Below the pieces are notes generated by a model. That model had not been told where the DNA came from, ran no database searches, and saw only the letters and a list, made by a program, of their open reading frames with translations. Positions 57,783-64,000 of a stretch of 64,000 bases of DNA are shown in pieces. The position numbers and the translations under genes were made by a program. Origin of the DNA: Cellulomonas xiejunii. GTDB taxonomy: Bacteria > Actinomycetota > Actinomycetes > Actinomycetales > Cellulomonadaceae. The stretch covers positions 496,001 to 560,000 of the forward strand of contig NZ_CP101987.1 in assembly GCF_024508315.1 (NCBI RefSeq), written 5' to 3'. Each line of letters opens with the position of its first letter. Positions within the stretch are counted from its first letter, which is position 1.

Positions 57783-58673
57783 TCAGTGGGCGGGGGTCGG
57801 GAGGAGCTCGGCGAGGTCCGTGAGGGTCTCGCTCGTGCCTGCGTCGAGCGTCATCGTGGCGTAGGCGTCGCCGCGCGTCGCGCCGCGGTTGACGACGACC
57901 ACGGGCCGGCCGGACTGCGCGGCGTGGCGCACGAACCGCCGCCCCGAGTGGACGGTCAGCGACGAGCCCGCCACCAGCAGCGCGTCGGCGGCGTCGACCA
58001 TCGCGTACGCGCGCTCGACCCGCTCACGCGGCACGTTCTCCCCGAAGTACACGATGTCCGGCTTGAGGATGCCGCCGCACTCGCGGGACGCGTCGTCGGG
58101 GGCCGGCTGCCAGCACGCCTGCACCCGGAAGTCGGCGGTCTGCTCGACCACCGCGTCGGCGTCGGGTGCGATCTCGACGTCCGCGACCTGCCCGACCCGC
58201 TCGACGAACCCCGGGTTGAGCGCCTCCAGCCGGTCCGCGAGCGCGGAGCGCGGCACCACGCGCCGGCACCGCAGGCACGCGACGCGGTCGTAGCGACCGT
58301 GCAGGTCGATGACGTTGCGAGACCCTGCGGCCTCGTGCAGCAGGTCGACGTTCTGGGTGATGACGCCGTGCACGACGCCCCGGTGCTCGAGGGCCGCCAG
58401 AGCTCGGTGCCCGGCGTTCGGCAGCGTGCGGTGCACGTGCCGCCAGCCGACGTGGTTGCGCGCCCAGTAGTGCCGCCGGAACGTCTCGTCGCCGACGAAC
58501 TGCTGGAACGTCATCGGCGTGCGCGGGGGAGAGTCCGGCCCGCGGTAGTCGGGGATGCCGGAGTCCGTGGACACGCCCGCCCCCGTCAGGACCGTCAGGC
58601 GGTGCCCCGCCAGCAGAGCGACGACGTGCGCGAGCGAGCCCTGTGTCACGGGGACGGACTGGGACCTGCTCAC
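57783..58673 (-). CDS. Sirtuin-type NAD-dependent protein deacylase
   Basis: This 296-residue protein has Gly-Ala-Gly-Val-Ser-Thr-Asp-Ser-Gly-Ile-Pro-Asp-Tyr-Arg, Thr-Gln-Asn-Val-Asp and Leu-His-Gly (catalytic His). The zinc-binding Cys-Leu-Arg-Cys pair has a more widely spaced second pair. These residues define SIR2 enzymes, which consume NAD to remove acyl groups from lysines. The sequence Gly-Ser-Ser-Leu-Thr-Val closes the NAD site. Full length; cytosolic. Confidence 0.92.
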   Translation of the reverse strand: MSRSQSVPVTQGSLAHVVALLAGHRLTVLTGAGVSTDSGIPDYRGPDSPPRTPMTFQQFVGDETFRRHYWARNHVGWRHVHRTLPNAGHRALAALEHRGVVHGVITQNVDLLHEAAGSRNVIDLHGRYDRVACLRCRRVVPRSALADRLEALNPGFVERVGQVADVEIAPDADAVVEQTADFRVQACWQPAPDDASRECGGILKPDIVYFGENVPRERVERAYAMVDAADALLVAGSSLTVHSGRRFVRHAAQSGRPVVVVNRGATRGDAYATMTLDAGTSETLTDLAELLPTPAH

Positions 58674-58759
58674 CTCTCCACCGTACGACGCACCGGCGCG
58701 CGGTCGCCGCCGGAACGGATTGGGTCCGACGGCGCCGAGCGGGTACTGTGACCCCCCGA

Positions 58760-58849
58760 GGTAGCGTGTCCGAGCGGCCTAAGGAGCACGCCTCGAAAGC
58801 GTGTGTGGGTGAAAGTCCACCGTGGGTTCAAATCCCACCGCTACCGCCA
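58760..58849 (+). tRNA. tRNA-Ser (anticodon CGA)
   Basis: GGTAGCG (58760-58766) pairs with CGCTACC (58839-58845), followed by discriminator G and an encoded CCA. The anticodon loop reads CTCGAAA with anticodon CGA. A long variable arm (GTGGGTGAAAGTCCAC region) and the TTCAAAT T-loop are present, as expected for a class II serine tRNA. Confidence 0.96.
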
Positions 58850-58852
58850 GTC

Positions 58853-58894
58853 GAAGGGCCCCGTTCGCAGCCACCTGCGGATTCGGGGCCCTTC
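58853..58894 (+). terminator. Terminator after tRNA-Ser
   Basis: GAAGGGCCCCG and CGGGGCCCTTC form a perfect 11-bp stem, with an inner CGCAG/CTGCG stem in the loop, starting 3 bases after the tRNA CCA end. Confidence 0.75.
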
Positions 58895-58901
58895 GTCGTC
58901 G

Positions 58902-59111
58902 CTAGGCACCGGAAAACTCCACCGTCGTGGGGCTTGACCGTCCTACTCGCCGGTTGCTGACGGAGCTCGGTCGCCGCGTGAGCGCCGTGCAGGTGTCGCG
59001 GACGACGCGCACACCGGGAGCGGTACAGGTGCGCTGCACGTAGAACCTCTCGGGGGTATCCACACCCTCGATGAAGGCGTACCAGGCTCCCAGCGCCGGG
59101 GGTACGGTCAC
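58902..59111 (-). CDS. Possible small hypothetical protein
   Basis: A GTG-started frame of 69 residues contains two related Thr-Cys-Thr-Ala segments and an aromatic opening (Ala-Trp-Tyr-Ala-Phe-Ile-Glu-Gly-Val). It starts 3 bases from the divergent gene at 59115, which leaves no room for separate promoters. It may be chance, or the tail of a decayed gene. Confidence 0.28.
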   Translation of the reverse strand: MTVPPALGAWYAFIEGVDTPERFYVQRTCTAPGVRVVRDTCTALTRRPSSVSNRRVGRSSPTTVEFSGA

Positions 59112-59114
59112 CGC

Positions 59115-59354
59115 GTGAACGACGCCGCGACTGTACGGCAGTGGCTCGCCGCTGCGAAGACGAAGGACCAGCTCGTCAACGCGGTCTGGGACCTGCGCGA
59201 CTCGGCCTACGACCATCCCGAGGAGTGGACCGCGTTCACCGCATACACGTTCTTCCAGTGCCTCGCGGAAGAGCTCGATGCGGCTCCCGAGACAGGCGGC
59301 ATGGTGCCGGTCGACCTTCTGGCGCGAGCGCTCGGGAGGGCACCCGCAGACTGA
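59115..59354 (+). CDS. Small hypothetical protein
   Basis: The GTG start gives 79 residues. It is soluble, with helical sequence and many Trp and acidic residues (Leu-Val-Asn-Ala-Val-Trp-Asp-Leu-Arg-Asp; Glu-Glu-Trp-Thr-Ala-Phe-Thr-Ala-Tyr-Thr-Phe-Phe-Gln). Clean coding character and compact size suggest a real gene of a small conserved family, but the function is not recognised. Confidence 0.6.
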   Translation: MNDAATVRQWLAAAKTKDQLVNAVWDLRDSAYDHPEEWTAFTAYTFFQCLAEELDAAPETGGMVPVDLLARALGRAPAD

Positions 59355-59425
59355 ACGGCCCACTAGGGCGCGTCGTCCCGGCAGATACGGACGCGGCCGG
59401 GTTCGCGACCACCGGGGGACAGGCC

Positions 59426-59923
59426 CTAGGAGCGGAGCGCCCGCAGCCACGCCCTCGCCGCTCGACCGAAGGGCTCCGCCTCCAGCTGCACGAGAGGCAG
59501 CAGCGCTCGTGCGACTTCGGTGGCCGTCGCCACCTGGCTGTCGGTGAGGTGCCCGGACAGGGCCAGCCCGTCGAACTCGTCCTGGTCGATGATGCCGGCG
59601 CGGCCGTCGGCGGTGCGGACCAGGTCCAGCTCCAGGTCGATGAAGGACCACACGCTTCCGTCGAGCGTCGGTGGTGTGCAGATGTCGATGGTGAGGTCGG
59701 TCGTGTCGGTGAACCAGAAGGCGGGCAGCCACCATGCGCCCTCGGTGACCAGCCAGACGGCATCGTGCTCCTGGGACTCGTGGCGGCCGTCGGGCTGACG
59801 GACCGGGTTCCCGCGCCGCGCACCCAGCCATGTGCCGTGCTGGTCCTGGCCGAGGTGCTCGACCGGCCAGCTGAACCGCTCCGAGCAGGTCCCGTCGACC
59901 AGGGACACCTTCTGCTTCGACAT
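59426..59923 (-). CDS. DUF402-type protein
   Basis: This 165-residue protein shows the DUF402 pattern of acidic metal-site residues: Phe-Ile-Asp-Leu-Glu-Leu-Asp-Leu-Val, then Ile-Ile-Asp-Gln-Asp-Glu-Phe-Asp. Aromatic strands precede it (Trp-Leu-Pro-Ala-Phe-Trp-Phe-Thr-Asp). Members include nucleotide di/triphosphate and fluoroacetate-related phosphatases, so it is probably a small phosphohydrolase. The ATG at 59923 is favoured over a GTG 9 bases upstream. Confidence 0.72.
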   Translation of the reverse strand: MSKQKVSLVDGTCSERFSWPVEHLGQDQHGTWLGARRGNPVRQPDGRHESQEHDAVWLVTEGAWWLPAFWFTDTTDLTIDICTPPTLDGSVWSFIDLELDLVRTADGRAGIIDQDEFDGLALSGHLTDSQVATATEVARALLPLVQLEAEPFGRAARAWLRALRS

Positions 59924-59952
59924 CCTCAGCACGGGGCCAGTCTCTCGGCACG

Positions 59953-60720
59953 TCAGTGGTGCGGTAACCCCGCTCGGTCGTCTCGACCGGTACGGCGAGG
60001 AGCCCGTTCGTCCTGGGCGACGTCCGCCGGCGCCGCCTGCTGCTCCGGTGCACGCTCGGCGGCGTCGCGGCGCAGCACCGCGGCGGCGAGCAGGGCCTGC
60101 CCCACCGTGTACGTCAGCATCACCCAGAACCCCTGACCCGCCAGGTCCCACGACGGGACGAACGCCTCGAGCGCGATGAGCGCGTCGCTCAGCAGGAAGA
60201 TCGCGCCGCCCAGCGCCGCGACCCGTCCTAGGCCGGTCGCGAGCACGGCCATGGCGGTGAGCATCCCGCCGTAGACGCACACGGGCACGAGCAGGCTCCC
60301 CGCGTGCGGTGCGCACAGGGCGACCAGTGTCCCGAGCGCCGCGACGTACGGCAGCAGCAGGAGCCGACGCCGGTGCACGACGGACCTGCGCACGAAGGGC
60401 GCGAACGCGACGACGTACGCCACCTGGGCCAGCAGGAAGAACCCGACCATCACCAGGAAGGAGATGTCGTCGGCGACGAGCGACGGCACCAGGTCGCCGA
60501 GCCACGAGAACCCCAGCGCGACGAGCACCCAGGTCACCAGCCGGCTGCGCGGCCTGCGCGTGGCGGTCAGGACGACCGCGGCGAGCGCCGGCATCAGGGT
60601 CCACTGGCTCACGGTCGACAGGTCCTGCGCGCCTGTCGCCTCGGCGGTGAGGTGGACGAGCAGGAGCACGATGGCGACCGCGGCCCAGGCACGCGCGGCT
60701 GTGGACAGGGAACGTCTCAC
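59953..60720 (-). CDS. YhhN-family integral membrane protein (lysoplasmalogenase-like)
   Basis: The GTG start gives 255 residues with about eight membrane helices. The pattern Ser-Trp-Leu-Gly-Asp near helix 3 and Leu-Leu-Ser-Asp-Ala-Leu-Ile-Ala near helix 7 are the conserved polar residues of the YhhN/TMEM86 family. Family members cleave the vinyl ether of lysoplasmalogens. The bacterial substrate is unproven. The C-terminal 40 residues are charged and cytosolic. Confidence 0.8.
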   Translation of the reverse strand: MRRSLSTAARAWAAVAIVLLLVHLTAEATGAQDLSTVSQWTLMPALAAVVLTATRRPRSRLVTWVLVALGFSWLGDLVPSLVADDISFLVMVGFFLLAQVAYVVAFAPFVRRSVVHRRRLLLLPYVAALGTLVALCAPHAGSLLVPVCVYGGMLTAMAVLATGLGRVAALGGAIFLLSDALIALEAFVPSWDLAGQGFWVMLTYTVGQALLAAAVLRRDAAERAPEQQAAPADVAQDERAPRRTGRDDRAGLPHH

Positions 60721-61014
60721 GACGACCTCCTCGCCGCCGGACTGTGTCCCGGCGACCGACAGTGCGGGACCCCGTCGTCCCGGCGCGCCGATGCTAGCGG
60801 CGCGCCCCCCTGCCTCTCCTGCGCTGCCGCCCCGGTCGTCACCACGTTCGTACTGGTCAACCCGGCCCGCGCGCCACCGATGTCACTTTCGCGGGCTCCG
60901 CGAGGGGCCGGGGGTGCGCGACCGGTCCCAGGAAGCAGCTCGCCGCCGTGGCGGCTGGACGCGGGCACTGCGATAACCGTGGCGCACGCCCGGGGCGGGC
61001 TGCGAGGCTGCGGC
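60721..61014. other. Divergent intergenic region
   Basis: These 294 bases between the YhhN-type gene and the next plus-strand gene have no credible gene. A locally AT-richer part at 60838-60860 may hold a promoter. No clear operator or hairpin was noticed. Confidence 0.35.
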
Positions 61015-61749
61015 ATGCTCGCCGTGCTGCAGGTGTCGACCCCGCTCGGGCCGGTCGTCGTCTCGATCGAGGTGGACACGGCGGGCGAGCCGGTGCACGA
61101 GCAGCAGGCGGAGCTCCCGTCCGGGGCGGTGCTGTCGCGCTGGTGGACCGACTCCCGGCTGGAGGTGCGGGCGCTCCTCGTGCGGTACGACGACGCGTGG
61201 AACGCCCGCCAGCACTTCACGGCGTCGGGATGCTGGGGTGTGGTGTGGTCGGTGCTGACCGAGCGGACCACCTCTCCGGTGCTCGTCCGCGCCGCGACCC
61301 CGCTCGGTCACGTCGCCTTCCCGAACACCGGTGAGTGCCTGGAAGCGACTGAGGTGGAGTCGTCGTCGTGGATCGTGACGGTCGGTGGTCCGGACGACGA
61401 GCTTCTGGCCGGGAGGGTCGGCTCAGGGCTACCGGCGTCCTGGGCCGGCAAGGTGGGATGGCGCTTCGGCGTGCCGGTCGCTGCACAGAGCCCGTACTCG
61501 GCGACCGCGGGTGCCGACGGCGTGACCTGGGTGCTGCCGCCGCTGGAACCACGAGAGCGCGCCACCACGCACGTCGCGATCGCCTGGGCGCCGACCGGCG
61601 CGGACGACGACGGCGTGACGGGCTGGTTCGCCGTGGACACCTGCCCCGGTGACCTGCTGGAGCACGCGGGCGTCGGGCCCACCCGCCCCCATCGTCACGG
61701 GTGGCCGCACGTCCCCCGCCTCGCGGTCGGTGGCCCGTCGTCCCCGTGA
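61015..61749 (+). CDS. Hypothetical beta-rich protein
   Basis: This 244-residue protein has no recognised family. It alternates short strands (Val-Val-Val-Ser-Ile-Glu-Val-Asp; Leu-Glu-Val-Arg-Ala-Leu-Leu-Val-Arg-Tyr) with Trp-rich turns. It contains Ser-Gly-Cys-Trp-Gly-Val-Val-Trp-Ser-Val. No signal peptide or membrane helix. Coding character is strong and the C-terminus is His/Pro-rich. Confidence 0.65.
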   Translation: MLAVLQVSTPLGPVVVSIEVDTAGEPVHEQQAELPSGAVLSRWWTDSRLEVRALLVRYDDAWNARQHFTASGCWGVVWSVLTERTTSPVLVRAATPLGHVAFPNTGECLEATEVESSSWIVTVGGPDDELLAGRVGSGLPASWAGKVGWRFGVPVAAQSPYSATAGADGVTWVLPPLEPRERATTHVAIAWAPTGADDDGVTGWFAVDTCPGDLLEHAGVGPTRPHRHGWPHVPRLAVGGPSSP

Positions 61750-61879
61750 GGGGCGGCACGTGAAGTCCCGCTGCTCGGGCGACGAACCGCGCGGACAGGC
61801 GACGCCCCCGCCTGTGGCGGCTCCACCCCTCCCGCCCTAGCGTGAGCATCGAGCGTGGCCGAACCTCCGAGGGGGCACA

Positions 61880-63757
61880 GTGGGGGGCACTGCTGGCACT
61901 GACAGCACGGAGGCGCGCACGCGCCCCAAGGGCAGCCCGATGCTCATCGTGCTGATGATCATCGTCGTCCTGCCCTCGGCGCTGCTCGCGGACGCCTGGG
62001 GGGCCGGGCCTGCCGGGATCATCGGCGGCCTGACCGGCATGTTCTCCCTCGTCGCGTTCATGGGGGGCCCGCTGCGGGCCGACCTGCGCGTCGCGGCCGT
62101 GATGGGGCCGCTGCTCGTCGTCGCCGCAGCGGTCCCGCGCCTGGTCGCGGAGGTCTCGCGGCCCTGGGCGATCGTGCTCGTCGTGCTGCTCACGTTCGTG
62201 GCGGCGCTGCTCCCGCTGATCGGCCCGCGCTTCGGCACCGCCGGCCTGGGGCTGGGCATGACGACGATGTTCGGCTACGGCTACGCGCCGGAGGGCGGGG
62301 CGGACCACCGGCAGATCATCGCGGCCGCCGTGGCGGGCGTCGTCGTGGCCGTCCTGCTGCGCGTCCTCATGGGCATCTCCGACCCGTCCAAGCCGACCCG
62401 GGAGCAGGTCGCGGCGGTGCTCGTCGCCGACGACCCGACCGCGGCGACCGCGACCGCGTTCGGAACCTGGCTGACCGACGGTCGGCAGCGCTGGCTCGCG
62501 GACGCCCTCGAGGCTGCCTCGCGCTACCGCCTCGCGCTGCGCACCGCACGCCTGGGGCGGGCGGGTGCTCCCGGGGACGCCGCCGCGCTCGAGGAGCGGG
62601 CGCGGCTGCTGGCGGCACGGCTGACGGCCAAGCCCGGGCGGCCGGAGCACGCCACGGCCCCGTCCTCGGCGTCCGCCACAGCCCCGTCGTCGGCAGCCGC
62701 CTCGTCGCCGGCGCCGCCCGTCGCCGAGATCCCCGTCGCCGAGATCCCCGACGCTGCGGGCGCCGCACTCGACGCCGTCGAGCAGGCGATCGCGGAGCAC
62801 GACACGACGGCGGTCCGGCTCGAGCGCGACCGGCGCCACCAGCTCGAGGACGCGGTGCTGCACCCGTCCGCGAGGTTGCGGTCCGTGCAGGTCCGGCACG
62901 CGTTCCGCACGGCGCTCGCCGTGCTGATCATGCTTCTGATCACGTCGCGCCTGGACCGGGGCGACCCGCTCGTGTCGACCGCTCTGCTCGCCACCTTCAG
63001 CATCCTCCAGGCCACCTGGAGCGACACCGTCGTCAAGACGCGGAACAAGGTCGTCGGCGTGGTCGCCGGCGCGCTGACGGTCGCGGTGGTCCTGCTCGTC
63101 GTCCCGTCGCGGTACCTCGTCCTCGTCGCGGCCGTCGCCCTGTGCCTGGGCCTGTGGTACATCGTCACGCGACCCGCACTGGGCAACGCGTGCATGGTCG
63201 TCGTCAGCGTCGGCTTCAACTCCGTGTCCCGTGACCTGAACGCCGGCGACCTCCTGCTGCAGTACGTCCTGCTGATCGCGTGCGCGGTGCTGCTCGGAGT
63301 GGTCCTCGGGTTCGTCGTGATCCCGGGCTTCCGGCCCGCGCCCCTGCGGCGACGCGTCGAGTCCGCGGCGGACGCCACCGCGAAGGCGCTGCGTGCGTCG
63401 AGCGGTGCGCCTGAGCAGGGACCGGAGGAGATCGCGCTGGTCCGCGACGCTGTGCGCCTGCAGGACGACCTGGTGCCGGACCGCGACCAGCTCGACGACC
63501 AGCAGCTCGCCGCGCTCGACTCGCTGCGCACCGGGCTGCGCGACCTGACCGTGCTCGCCCAGGCCGCGCAGCCGAGCCCCGACGATTTGGACCGGGTCGT
63601 GCACGCGCTGACCTCCGCCGGGCGGACGAGCCCCGACGGGCACCTCGACGCCGGTTCCGAGGCGTCCGGCGCGGGGTCCTCGACGTTGTGGGACCTGGCG
63701 CAGCAGGCCGGCGAGGCCGAGGAGTACCTGCTGCGGACGCTGCCCGCCGGGCGCTGA
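61880..63757 (+). CDS. FUSC-family inner-membrane protein
   Basis: The GTG start after GAGGGGG gives 625 residues. It has two blocks of membrane helices (about residues 20-160 and 350-490) separated by a cytosolic Ala/Pro-rich helical region, plus a cytosolic tail. This is the duplicated layout of FUSC/aromatic-acid-exporter-like proteins. It contains Val-Gln-Val-Arg-His-Ala-Phe-Arg-Thr-Ala at the start of the second block, as in that family. Probably an efflux-type transporter; the substrate is unknown. Confidence 0.8.
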   Translation: MGGTAGTDSTEARTRPKGSPMLIVLMIIVVLPSALLADAWGAGPAGIIGGLTGMFSLVAFMGGPLRADLRVAAVMGPLLVVAAAVPRLVAEVSRPWAIVLVVLLTFVAALLPLIGPRFGTAGLGLGMTTMFGYGYAPEGGADHRQIIAAAVAGVVVAVLLRVLMGISDPSKPTREQVAAVLVADDPTAATATAFGTWLTDGRQRWLADALEAASRYRLALRTARLGRAGAPGDAAALEERARLLAARLTAKPGRPEHATAPSSASATAPSSAAASSPAPPVAEIPVAEIPDAAGAALDAVEQAIAEHDTTAVRLERDRRHQLEDAVLHPSARLRSVQVRHAFRTALAVLIMLLITSRLDRGDPLVSTALLATFSILQATWSDTVVKTRNKVVGVVAGALTVAVVLLVVPSRYLVLVAAVALCLGLWYIVTRPALGNACMVVVSVGFNSVSRDLNAGDLLLQYVLLIACAVLLGVVLGFVVIPGFRPAPLRRRVESAADATAKALRASSGAPEQGPEEIALVRDAVRLQDDLVPDRDQLDDQQLAALDSLRTGLRDLTVLAQAAQPSPDDLDRVVHALTSAGRTSPDGHLDAGSEASGAGSSTLWDLAQQAGEAEEYLLRTLPAGR

Positions 63758-63869
63758 TGACGGCCGCGGACGCGGCGACGACGGTCCACACGGCCGGCAC
63801 TGCGGACCGCGCCGCGGCAGGGAACCAGGGCAAGCTTCCCGCCACCGCGCTCGGGAAACCGCTCGGTCG

Positions 63870-64000
63870 GTCGACTGGGACGTCATCGACGGCCGGCTCT
63901 GGCGGTGGGTCACCGTGGAGTACATCTACCCCGACGACGAGACCCAGTACATGGAGTTCGACGCGACGCTGTCGATCACCACCTCGGCACGTCCCGACGG
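63870..64000 (+). CDS. Partial coding sequence at the window end
   Basis: A frame reading Val-Asp-Trp-Asp-Val-Ile-Asp-Gly-Arg-Leu-Trp-Arg-Trp-Val-Thr-Val-Glu-Tyr-Ile-Tyr-Pro-Asp-Asp-Glu runs off the end. The bias looks coding, but the start is unclear: no ATG or GTG with a ribosome-binding site is in frame before 63916. It may be the start of a gene with its upstream part altered, or a fragment. Family unknown. Confidence 0.4.

Overview
The window is very GC-rich and has the look of a chromosomal segment from a saprophytic, plant-polysaccharide-degrading actinobacterium, most likely a Cellulomonas-type organism. This is inferred from codon use, GTG/TTG starts, a class Ib nrdHIEF operon, secreted glycoside hydrolases carrying CBM13 (ricin-type) domains, a GH120 xylosidase, an RskA-type anti-sigma factor, a class F sortase and a HelR-type RNA polymerase protector. 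No rRNA, CRISPR array, transposase or integrase was recognised. There is one tRNA gene, tRNA-Ser(CGA).

Layout. 1-4.8 kb: the tail of a membrane protein, then the ribonucleotide reductase operon nrdH-nrdI-nrdE-nrdF with two candidate NrdR boxes upstream and a strong terminator. 4.9-13.3 kb: housekeeping and accessory genes, namely three alpha/beta hydrolases, a CGNR regulator, an RHH/Doc toxin-antitoxin pair, a sulfurtransferase, a KstD-like flavoprotein, an HTH/Clp-N pair with a duplicated operator, and a cupin. 13.4-20.0 kb: the most unusual region, a tandem array of six copies of an unrecognised ~156-residue gene (each opening Met-Phe-Arg-Tyr/Phe-Glu). Most copies are followed, by start/stop overlap, by a gene or gene remnant. 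The only near-complete copy of this second gene carries a CD38-like ADP-ribosyl-cyclase/NAD-processing signature. The array is interleaved with fragments of unrelated genes (HlyD tail, CBM13 tail, cupin piece, regulator piece).

20.0-23.5 kb: translationally coupled GH27 and GH43 secreted enzymes with a LacI-type palindrome upstream. 23.7-31.4 kb: a broken histidine phosphatase, a compact PEP/pyruvate-type dikinase diverging from two HTH genes, lgt, a GAF-SpoIIE phosphatase, and a TetR gene diverging from an old-yellow-enzyme reductase. 31.5-34.7 kb: a cytochrome P450 gene split by a ~2-kb insertion that holds a DGQHR (DndB-like) gene, a zeta-toxin-like fragment and six perfect 35-bp tandem repeats. 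34.8-37.1 kb: the downstream part of that P450 operon, with a haem-oxygenase-like iron redox enzyme, a glycosyltransferase and a CDGSH protein, then a cluster of hairpin repeats. 37.4-41.7 kb: helR with a rifamycin-associated element, and the GH120 beta-xylosidase.

41.9-45.5 kb: a SulP transporter and an acr3-arsR-arsC arsenic operon. 45.5-48.5 kb: an anti-sigma factor, ECF sigma factor, class F sortase and DUF4397 surface protein, which probably form one cell-envelope regulon. 48.8-55.8 kb: a DUF1540 protein, an APH-like kinase, a degenerate GGDEF protein, and a 1315-residue protein that fuses an ECF sigma factor, zinc finger, membrane segments and a large extracellular region. 56-64 kb: upp, tadA, a sirtuin, tRNA-Ser, small hypotheticals, a YhhN-type membrane protein and a FUSC-type membrane protein.

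The best candidate for an undescribed system is the 13.4-20 kb array: a possible NAD-targeting conflict module, with a small partner protein encoded upstream of and coupled to a CD38-like enzyme, expanded and decaying by recombination.
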